This document shows, piece after piece, positions 7,729 to 16,400 of a stretch of DNA of 64,000 nt (positions are counted from its first letter, which is position 1; the number at the start of each line of letters is the position of its first letter). A model generated the notes under the pieces. The model saw only the letters and a list, made by a program, of their open reading frames with translations. It did no database searches and was not told the origin of the DNA. The stretch lies in the NCBI RefSeq assembly GCF_014205845.1, contig NZ_JACHCR010000007.1, positions 62,001 through 126,000 of the forward strand. Direction: 5' to 3'. This stretch comes from Mucilaginibacter cryoferens. GTDB lineage: Bacteria > Bacteroidota > Bacteroidia > Sphingobacteriales > Sphingobacteriaceae. The translations under genes and the position numbers were made by a program.

Positions 7729-9348
7729 ATGGCTCTTCAAATTTTATTTGCAAACCAACCTCTCACCCCTCAACCTGCCAAATACTTAAACAACTACCAT
7801 CGCCCGGCACCGGGGCGATATTTATTACTGGCCCTTTTACTGGCACTTCCTTTTTTTTCTATGGCCGATGGCTTTAAGTTTAAACTTAAAAACACCTCAC
7901 AAACCAACGTAGCCGTATTTTATAAACTCAACAAAAAATCGGGCAGTGTAAAGTTAAAGGCGCTGCTTAATCTTAAACCCGGAGAACAGAGGGTAAAAGA
8001 AATTAGCGTTGGCAAGGGCGACACCATTGCTTTTTACGGGCAAGATGCGGAAGATAATACCTCTGTTATGATACGCAAGGATTTTGCCTTTTTAAAGGCC
8101 AACAGTAAAGATGGTTGCTACATTCCTATTATCATCCCCGAAAAGCAGAGCAGTAACTTTGAATCGCTTGAAGGTTTGAGCGTAAAGTTGGAACATAATA
8201 AGGTGCTTAACTTTTTGCTGAAGATAGACTCGTCATCTATGAGCAGCCTGTCTATGCTGGAAAATAATTTTCAGAACATTTACCCCCTGGGCACTTTTAT
8301 ATTTGTTGATACCAAAACAAACAGGCTGCTGCTACCTCCTTTAGAGCCTTCGTTTTGGAACAGCAGCGAAAACTACCTTACCATACAGGATAGCCTTTAC
8401 GCTATGGTTAATGCAGACAGGCGTGGGCAGGCCAATGTACAGGTAGCTTCTTTTGTTGCCAAAATGTTCGATTCGTTAAGGGTTAACAATACTGCCGAAC
8501 TGGAGTTTAAAGCCCGGCTTTCGTTACAACGCTGGAAACCAACACCAACAGCAACCATTTACCAGGTATTTAATGATAAGGCCGTACAGGGCTTTCTGCA
8601 AAACTGCTATGCCCAGATAGACAATCCCGACCAGCAATACCAGCGCTACCGGCTCTATTTTTTATCCTCGTACGAAAAAATTGACGACCTGGAGATATAT
8701 GGTAAACAGTTTTACAACTTCGGCAACGAAGTTGATCTGGGGCTGGGCAATATAGCGCAGGTTTTTAGCACAAGCATCGGGCTAATGTATACCAAAAATA
8801 AAACGCTTAGCAATTACTACTCTGTACAGGGTGCCGTTTTACGTACCAAGGCTTATGATTTTACCTCGCTGCTGTTCAACAGCTTTAAAAACAATGTAAA
8901 AAATAAGATAATTGCCAACGCCTATACCAACCAAAGCAAAATAAGCATGGCCATTGTAGATGAGTATAAAAGCCTTGTGGCTTACAACCCCGATCCGGTA
9001 CAGCTAAGCTTACAGGCTATTGACGCCAAAGACGCAAACCCATCAATAATGCCCATTCAAACTACCGTAAATAATTTATCACCATATACTTACCTACCAG
9101 CAGATACCTCTAAACAAGCATCGGCAACAGCCAATAATTATAAAATAAACACCTATAACAATAAGGTTAAATTTTTCAACTCGCACCTTAAACAAATTAA
9201 TGAGTTATTTAAACAGCTGGACTTAAGTAATATCGAACTGGTTAAAATATCGCAATCTAATCCCGATAAAGCATTTAGCAGTACGGTAAACTCGCCGGGG
9301 TTATTAAAAGAAATTGAAGTGAACAGTCAGATTGTGCATAAGGAATAA
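7729..9348 (+). CDS. Exported protein of unknown function
   Basis: 539 residues. A hydrophobic segment RYLLLALLLALPFFSMA at about residues 30-46 is a signal peptide or anchor, preceded by an unusually long, polar 29-residue leader. No other Met offers a better start. The mature protein is mixed alpha/beta without cysteine clusters, repeats or a motif I know. Its first 70 residues after the signal (KFKLKNTSQTNVAVFY) could form a small beta-sandwich. A terminator follows at 9368, and there is no operon partner. The function is unknown. Confidence 0.75.
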   Translation: MALQILFANQPLTPQPAKYLNNYHRPAPGRYLLLALLLALPFFSMADGFKFKLKNTSQTNVAVFYKLNKKSGSVKLKALLNLKPGEQRVKEISVGKGDTIAFYGQDAEDNTSVMIRKDFAFLKANSKDGCYIPIIIPEKQSSNFESLEGLSVKLEHNKVLNFLLKIDSSSMSSLSMLENNFQNIYPLGTFIFVDTKTNRLLLPPLEPSFWNSSENYLTIQDSLYAMVNADRRGQANVQVASFVAKMFDSLRVNNTAELEFKARLSLQRWKPTPTATIYQVFNDKAVQGFLQNCYAQIDNPDQQYQRYRLYFLSSYEKIDDLEIYGKQFYNFGNEVDLGLGNIAQVFSTSIGLMYTKNKTLSNYYSVQGAVLRTKAYDFTSLLFNSFKNNVKNKIIANAYTNQSKISMAIVDEYKSLVAYNPDPVQLSLQAIDAKDANPSIMPIQTTVNNLSPYTYLPADTSKQASATANNYKINTYNNKVKFFNSHLKQINELFKQLDLSNIELVKISQSNPDKAFSSTVNSPGLLKEIEVNSQIVHKE

Positions 9349-9367
9349 AAAAAATTGGGTAAAAATA

Positions 9368-9398
9368 AAAGCCCCTTGCACTCGCTGCTTGGGGCTTT
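9368..9398 (+). terminator. Rho-independent terminator
   Basis: Arms aaagcccc (9368-9375) and ggggcttt (9391-9398), 20 bp after the stop codon of the exported-protein gene. Confidence 0.8.
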
Positions 9399-9927
9399 AA
9401 ACCTAAACCTTATCACAATTAATAAGTGTGAACCACTTACCTTATGAGCTGCAAATATAGCCGTATTTATTAAACGTCGCAACACAGAAGTGTAAAAACG
9501 ACACACTCCTTTTACTTCTTTTAGAAATACTGAACTACATTGAAAGTATTGATCATAAAAAGGAAGTAATAATAAGCCCTATTAATGTAGCACTTATAGC
9601 GGTAACTACCCCGAAATGCTATGGCTTTTGCGTGCCAGAGGTACGCCAATTAACGTTCCGTACCTCTGGCACGGAGCTGCATCTTGCTTTTTTGCTACAA
9701 AGCGGTTCCCCCGCTGGGGGAAGAAACCCTTAACTTAATGATATTGCTCGTAGAGGCTACCAATTTGTAGTAATATTTATCTAACATTCTTTTTTGCCCC
9801 GTACGAGTTACTTTTCCAAACATTAAAAACGTCAAAAAAGTGTAAAAACGATTTCCCTGAATGGGAACCCGGTACTTTGTTCATTTCCATACCTATTATC
9901 TATATTTGATTAACCCAATTAACCATC
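9399..9927. other. Intergenic stretch with a strong inverted repeat
   Basis: No gene is seen. The one notable feature is the inverted repeat at 9631-9673. Confidence 0.5.
9631..9673. repeat. Perfect 15-bp inverted repeat
   Basis: cgtgccagaggtacg (9631-9645) and cgtacctctggcacg (9659-9673) are exact complements around a 13-nt loop. There is no T-run after it, so it is not an ordinary terminator. It may be a REP-type element. Confidence 0.7.
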
Positions 9928-10863
9928 ATGCACACAACAAAAAATCTCTTCCCGATAAATGAGGACCATAGTCGGCGTAAATTTATTTTCAACTTAAGTA
10001 AGGTGGCCGCTGTTACCGCGTTGTTAACTACGCCCTTTGGAGGCCGGGCGGCCAGCTTCTTTGAAGTACAGGATGATGTAACCGTTGGGCAAATCATCGA
10101 TAAATTTATTAGCCAGATTCCGGGCGCGCCTTTCCCTAAAACGGTAGATACCTTAAAAGCCGGTAGTTTAGATATTAAGGTTACCGGTATTGTTACCACC
10201 ATGTTTGCTACTATTGAGGTAATAAAACAAGCCATCGCCCTAAACGCCAATTTTATTATAGCGCACGAACCCACCTTTTATAACCATGCCGACGAAACCG
10301 ACTGGCTTGCCGGCGATGATGTATACCAATACAAAACCAAGCTACTTAACGAGCATAATATAGCCGTATGGCGCAATCACGATTATATCCACAGCCTTAA
10401 GCCGGATGGTGTGGGCATGGGCGTATTAACCCAGCTTAACTGGGCAGCCTATTACAAACCCCAACTAGGCAATGTATTGATGCTCCCTACTACCAGCCTG
10501 GGGGCGTTAATTGAATATTTAAAAACAAAATTATCCATCAACAAAGTGCGCTATATTGGCAACCCGACGCAAAGCTGCCAAAAAGTGGTGTTTATACCCG
10601 GCGCGGCAGGTGGCCGCATGCAAATAACCCAAGCCAGCAAAATTAAACCCGATGTACTGATAGTTGGCGAAATACAGGAATGGGAAACGGCCGAATACGT
10701 ACGCGACGCGCAGGCTAAGGGCGATAATCTGGCGCTGATTGTATTGGGCCATATTGCCAGCGAAGAGCCCGGTTCTGAGTTTATGGCTGGCTGGTTAAAG
10801 CAACATTTTGCCGCTGTTAAGTCGGTACATATCCCGGCAAAAAATTCGCTGGCTTTTATGTAA
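9928..10863 (+). CDS. Nif3-like dinuclear-metal protein, predicted exported
   Basis: 311 residues. The N-terminus has a Tat-like signal: SRRKFIFNLSKVAAVTAL (about residues 15-32), then TTPFGGRAA. The body has the Nif3/YbgI fold markers. These are a central ANFIIAHEPTFYNHAD (here His-Glu where cytoplasmic members have His-His), WRNHDYIHS, and the C-terminal GHIASEEPG stretch that supplies further metal ligands. Family members are hexamers with two metals and mostly unknown substrates. Export is unusual for the family but is supported by the signal. It is monocistronic. The name rests on motif order, not on a search. Confidence 0.8.
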   Translation: MHTTKNLFPINEDHSRRKFIFNLSKVAAVTALLTTPFGGRAASFFEVQDDVTVGQIIDKFISQIPGAPFPKTVDTLKAGSLDIKVTGIVTTMFATIEVIKQAIALNANFIIAHEPTFYNHADETDWLAGDDVYQYKTKLLNEHNIAVWRNHDYIHSLKPDGVGMGVLTQLNWAAYYKPQLGNVLMLPTTSLGALIEYLKTKLSINKVRYIGNPTQSCQKVVFIPGAAGGRMQITQASKIKPDVLIVGEIQEWETAEYVRDAQAKGDNLALIVLGHIASEEPGSEFMAGWLKQHFAAVKSVHIPAKNSLAFM

Positions 10864-11184
10864 TCTAAAATGATTTAGTGTAATTATATACAAGTATTGC
10901 TAATAGGTGTTGCTAAATAATTTAACATTACGTACAATTGCAAAAAACTAATTGCAATGGTCTAAACCTCAGTTATATGTTAATTTTACATTTATTATAA
11001 TACCCCGGTGCGTTAAAAATGTGTTATTAATAGTACTGCTTAAAACCATTAACGTTAGCTTTTATGTAAAAAGAATGTGTAATTATGGTAAAAATGGCAA
11101 TTTTTATGATTTAGATTACAAAGTGTTTTTTTTACAATAAGTTAATCATACTTTTAACCCAATTTTTCTAATAAAACTTAATTT
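10864..11184. other. AT-rich intergenic region before the sugar-kinase gene
   Basis: About 320 bp with no supported gene; a 62-codon frame inside is compositionally like non-coding DNA. Sequences of the form GTGTAATTA occur near 10877 and 11078, related to the GTGTAA sites at 13102-13150, but not as palindromes. Confidence 0.4.
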
Positions 11185-12045
11185 ATGATCATAATTGCTG
11201 ACGGTGGCTCAACTAAAACAAACTGGTGTCTGGTTACCGAAGAAGGTAAAAAAGTGTACTTCAACACTGAAGGTTATAACCCCTATTTTTCGAGCACCGA
11301 GTACATCATTCAATCGTTAAACGAAAGTTTGCCAACCGACCTTGATAAAAACGATATAACCGAAGTTAATTACTACGGTGCGGGTTGTTCTACCCCCGAT
11401 ATGCGTAACATTGTTAAAGAAGCCATGGAAGCGGTGTTCACCAAATCGAAGGTAAACATTGGTCACGACCTGCTTGCGGCGGCACGCGCGCTGCTAGGCA
11501 ATACAGAAGGCTTTGCGGCTATTTTGGGTACTGGTACAAATACCTGTATTTACGATGGTAAAGATGTTGTTCAAAACATCGATTCTGGTGCTTACATCCT
11601 GGGCGATGAAGGCAGCGGCTGCTACATTGGCAAAAAATTACTAACCGACTATTTGCGCGGTTACATGCCAGAGCCGGTACGCAACCTGTTTTGGGAAACT
11701 TTTAAACTTACGCCCGATGATATCAACGAGCAGGTTTATACCCAGCCACGTGCCAACCGTTTTTGCGCAAGTTTCAGCAAGTTTGTGTACGATAACAATG
11801 TACACATTGAGTACTCACGCAATTTAGTGCGTACCTCGTTCGAAGATTTTTTCCGTAACCTGGTTACCCACTACCCCGACTATCAAAAATATACTTTTAA
11901 CTGCATAGGCTCTGTAGGTTACAATTTCCGTAACGTATTAGAAGAAGTAGTTACCGAACACGGAATGGTTGTAGGTAACATCATCCGCTCGCCTATAGAT
12001 AACCTGGTAAAATTCCATTTGGAGTTATCGCCAAGTTCTTTGTAA
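11185..12045 (+). CDS. BadF/BadG-type ATPase, N-acetylglucosamine-kinase-like
   Basis: 286 residues of the actin/hexokinase ATPase fold. The phosphate-1 loop is intact: IIADGGSTKTNW (Asp6, Gly7-Gly8, Ser9, Thr10, Lys11, Thr12). The phosphate-2 loop AAILGTGTNTCIYDG and the downstream GAYILGDEGSGCYIG are typical of GlcNAc kinases of the BadF/BadG/BcrA/BcrD family. It most likely phosphorylates an amino sugar using ATP in the cytoplasm. A degenerate paralogue lies 2 kb downstream between pfkA and gapA. A strong terminator at 12083 follows. Confidence 0.88.
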   Translation: MIIIADGGSTKTNWCLVTEEGKKVYFNTEGYNPYFSSTEYIIQSLNESLPTDLDKNDITEVNYYGAGCSTPDMRNIVKEAMEAVFTKSKVNIGHDLLAAARALLGNTEGFAAILGTGTNTCIYDGKDVVQNIDSGAYILGDEGSGCYIGKKLLTDYLRGYMPEPVRNLFWETFKLTPDDINEQVYTQPRANRFCASFSKFVYDNNVHIEYSRNLVRTSFEDFFRNLVTHYPDYQKYTFNCIGSVGYNFRNVLEEVVTEHGMVVGNIIRSPIDNLVKFHLELSPSSL

Positions 12046-12330
12046 GAGCAAGGATTTTTGGAACAAAGAATAAGGACCGAAAAAAGGGCTGGAAAATTAA
12101 CTTTTCCAGCCCTTTATATTTTTATTGATTTTGTATTCCTGTGTATCGATCATTCTTTTAAATCTATACTCCTTACTCACAAAATCCTCTTATCTCTTTT
12201 CAAAAGTCCTTATTCCTTGTTCCAAAAATCCTTGCTCCAAATTTAAAATCTATACTCCTTACTCACACAATCCTCTTATCTCTTTTCAAAAGTCCTTATT
12301 CTTTGTTCCAAAAATCCTTGCTCCAAAATC
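12046..12330. repeat. Inverted and tandem pyrimidine-rich repeats around a terminator
   Basis: A 32-bp segment at 12046-12077 is the exact reverse complement of 12292-12323. The right side is also tandemly duplicated: 12161-12240 and 12247-12330 are near-identical copies with a period of 86 bp, built on words such as aaaagtccttattc and ccaaaaatccttgctcc. The terminator at 12083-12113 lies inside. The right edge reaches the stop codon of the Nudix-regulator gene. Confidence 0.9.
12083..12113. terminator. Bidirectional terminator
   Basis: Arms aaagggctggaaaa and ttttccagcccttt around ttaac-type loop sequence, followed by a T-rich tract on the plus strand. It separates the convergent sugar-kinase and Nudix-regulator genes. 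Confidence 0.85.
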
Positions 12331-13022
12331 TACCCCAAACTCATTTCGCCCTGAAATATCTTACCGTATTTGCGTTTATCAAACTTGTATAGTTTGGCGG
12401 CGCGGTACGATACCCCTTTTTGCTTTTCGTCGAGCTCTTTTAAAAAGCCGTAGCTAAGCATTTTTTTGCGAAAGTTTCTTTTATCCAGCTTTTTGTTGAG
12501 TACGGCTTCGTACAACGATTGCAATTGGGTAAGCGTAAACTTCTCTGGCAATAATTCAAACGCTATGGGCTGGTAGTGTAGCCTGCGGCGGATTTTGTTA
12601 AAGCCGGTATTAAATATCTCGCTATGGTCAAAAGCCAGCTTGGGCAAATCGTTTACCGAATGCCAGATGGCGTTTTTAGCGTATTGTGTTATAGGCCGCA
12701 ATTCTTTTTGCCCGTTAATGCGGATGAGCGCATAATAGGCAACCGTAATTACACGCCCCTGCGGGTGCCGGTTAACCTCGCCAAAGGTGTGAAATTGCTG
12801 CATATGCAGGTCTCGCAGGCCGGTGAGTTCGTAAAGGATGCGTTCGGCGGCATCGTCAATACTTTCGTCCTGCTCAACAATATAGCCGGGTAGTGCAAAC
12901 CAGTCTTTATATGGCTCTTCGTTACGCTCAATTAGTAAAATCTTAAGTTCGCCGGCATCAAAACCAAAAATTACGCAGTCAATAGAGAATACGGAATCAA
13001 ACTTAGGCAGCATTAGTTCCAA
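12330..13022 (-). CDS. Nudix-domain transcriptional regulator (NrtR-like)
   Basis: 230 residues. Residues 1-140 form a Nudix fold with the segment GYIVEQDESIDDAAERILYE and then LTGL. Against the catalytic box GX5EX7REUXEEXGU, the key REUxEE positions read R-I-L-x-E-L, so hydrolysis is probably lost. Residues 150-230 form a winged-helix-like C-terminus (LYEAVLNKKLDKRNFRKKM), as in NrtR and in the Nudix-type AraR known from Bacteroides. It is divergently transcribed from pfkA with a 129-bp spacer holding a GTGTAA palindrome, which points to control of the glycolytic cluster by a nucleotide-sugar-like ligand. That role is inferred. Confidence 0.85.
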   Translation of the reverse strand: MELMLPKFDSVFSIDCVIFGFDAGELKILLIERNEEPYKDWFALPGYIVEQDESIDDAAERILYELTGLRDLHMQQFHTFGEVNRHPQGRVITVAYYALIRINGQKELRPITQYAKNAIWHSVNDLPKLAFDHSEIFNTGFNKIRRRLHYQPIAFELLPEKFTLTQLQSLYEAVLNKKLDKRNFRKKMLSYGFLKELDEKQKGVSYRAAKLYKFDKRKYGKIFQGEMSLG

Positions 13023-13101
13023 AATAGTTGTTGAGATTTAGTTTATAGTTTAAATATATGACCTTAATTCTTATTCCAAAAAAAAACAAATAAATTTAAT
13101 G

Positions 13102-13150
13102 GTGTAATTTACACACTGTATCTTCGTAGCACAAATTTAGTGGTGTAAAT
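13102..13150 (+). promoter_or_regulatory. Candidate pfkA promoter and regulator operator
   Basis: GTGTAA-T-TTACAC (13102-13114) is a perfect inverted repeat with a one-base spacer. A further half site GTGTAAAT lies at 13143-13150, immediately before the pfkA start. Between them TATCTTCG (13119-13126) approximates the Bacteroidota -7 element TAnnTTTG. The palindrome would overlap the -33 region, so it fits a repressor site for the divergent Nudix regulator. Confidence 0.45.
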
Positions 13151-13151
13151 A

Positions 13152-14138
13152 ATGCATAAAATTTCAAAACTCGCTGTTTTAACTTCTGGTGGCGATGCCC
13201 CGGGTATGAACCCGTGCATTCGCGCAGTAGTACGTACGGCTTTATATAACGGCCTTGAGGTTGTAGGTGTTCGCCAGGGTTATAAAGGCCTTATCGAGAA
13301 CGACATGTACGATATGGACAGGCGTTCGGTAAGCAATATCCTTAATTTAGGAGGTACCATTTTAAAAACCGCCCGCTGTTTATCTTTTAAAGACGACGAA
13401 GGCATGGCCACGGCTTACAAAAATTTAAAGGCGCATGGCATTGATGCCCTGGTTGTAATTGGCGGCGATGGTACGTTTACAGGCGCACTCCGTTTTTCAA
13501 AAAAATATCCTGATATCGCCGTTATGGGCGTTCCGGGTACTATTGATAACGACCTGTGCGGCTCAACCTACACTTTAGGTTTTGATACGGCCACCAACAC
13601 TGTTATACAGGCTATAGATAAAATACGCGATACCGCCGATGCGCACGATCGTTTGTTCTTTATCGAAGTAATGGGTCGCGATTCTGGCGCTATTGCCCTG
13701 CGTGCAGGCATTTCTTGCGGTGCCGAGGCCATTTTACTGCCCGAAAAACAAACCGCTATTGAAGATTTGATCCAAAATCTCAAAACCGGCCACATGAACA
13801 AAAAATCGTCCAGCATTGTAATTGTTGCCGAGGGTGATAAAAACGGCGGCGTTTACGACGTAGCCAAAGCAGTACAAAAAGAAGTTAACAACTACGACAT
13901 TAAAGTAACTATATTAGGCCACTTGCAAAGAGGGGGCAGCCCATCCAGTTTTGATAGGATTTTGGGCAGCCGTTTAGGCTTTGCAGCAGTTAACGCTTTA
14001 ATAGCCGGCGAAACGCAAAAAATGGTAGGTTTGCAAGCCAATCATATTTTGCTCACCAGTTTAGAAGATGCGCTTAACAACCACGAGTTTAAGCTGGAGG
14101 CAGATCTTTTACAAATGGCAGATATATTATCGATATAA
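13152..14138 (+). CDS. pfkA: 6-phosphofructokinase
   Basis: 328 residues, the normal length of bacterial ATP-PFK. It phosphorylates fructose 6-phosphate to the 1,6-bisphosphate in glycolysis. Family landmarks are in order: LTSGGDAPGMNPCIRAVV (ATP site, residues 9-26), GGDGTFTGA, the catalytic GTIDNDLCGSTYTLGFDTA, and EVMGRDSGAIALRAG (substrate binding). It starts at ATG 13152, right after a GTGTAA half site. The next gene begins 3 bp after its stop, so pfkA, the BadF paralogue and gapA form one operon. Confidence 0.98.
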   Translation: MHKISKLAVLTSGGDAPGMNPCIRAVVRTALYNGLEVVGVRQGYKGLIENDMYDMDRRSVSNILNLGGTILKTARCLSFKDDEGMATAYKNLKAHGIDALVVIGGDGTFTGALRFSKKYPDIAVMGVPGTIDNDLCGSTYTLGFDTATNTVIQAIDKIRDTADAHDRLFFIEVMGRDSGAIALRAGISCGAEAILLPEKQTAIEDLIQNLKTGHMNKKSSSIVIVAEGDKNGGVYDVAKAVQKEVNNYDIKVTILGHLQRGGSPSSFDRILGSRLGFAAVNALIAGETQKMVGLQANHILLTSLEDALNNHEFKLEADLLQMADILSI

Positions 14139-14141
14139 TTA

Positions 14142-15991
<1,850 letters not shown>

Positions 15992-16017
15992 TTTTTAGAT
16001 CATTCTAATTTATACCC

Positions 16018-16045
16018 AACGCCCTGGCAATAGCCGGGGCGTTTT
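16018..16045 (+). terminator. Rho-independent terminator after gapA
   Basis: Arms aacgccctgg and ccggggcgtt with a following T-run, 27 bp after the gapA stop. Confidence 0.88.
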
Positions 16046-16114
16046 GGTTTAAAAAACAGGCCATTGATAGTGGTATACCGGGTGAATCTGACGGGGAATT
16101 GCATTATTTAAGTT

Positions 16115-16205
16115 TGTTATCCTGATTACGAAGGATCTATTCGCCTACTATACAGAGCGAATAAGTATAGCGGATAATAGATTCTTCGTGCCTAAGAATG
16201 ACAAG
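16115..16205. repeat. Dispersed palindromic repeat, copy 1
   Basis: The core cgaaggatctattcg and its partner aatagattcttcg form long arms, with outer ends of gtcatcctg/agaatgac type. It is closely similar to 26867-26955. It is non-coding and MITE/REP-like. Confidence 0.75.
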
Positions 16206-16217
16206 TTGTAGATTTCC

Positions 16218-16250
16218 AAACTTGCGAAGTTTTAAAAACTTCGCAAGTTT
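16218..16250. terminator. Palindromic hairpin, probable terminator
   Basis: Arms aaacttgcgaagtttt and aaaacttcgcaagttt are perfectly complementary around one base, followed by further Ts on the plus strand. It stands between gapA and the convergent ABC permease. Confidence 0.65.
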
Positions 16251-16400
16251 TTCGCCGCTTTGTCATTTCCCCTTCGGAGTCTCCGGATTTTAGAACTCAG
16301 CAAACATGACCGAAAAACTGGTATGTTATGAGTAGTATAGCCATCGCAAGCTGTGCAGGGTTGGCATAAACCCATCTCCCGCCACGCTCCTATCGCTACC

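Noticed and set aside
10952..11140. 62-codon ORF before the sugar-kinase gene
   Set aside because: Low-complexity AT-rich composition, no motif; looks like chance in non-coding DNA.
12058..12457. Plus-strand ORFs of 62 and 110 codons
   Set aside because: They are written by the tandem pyrimidine repeat and by the antisense of the Nudix-regulator gene.
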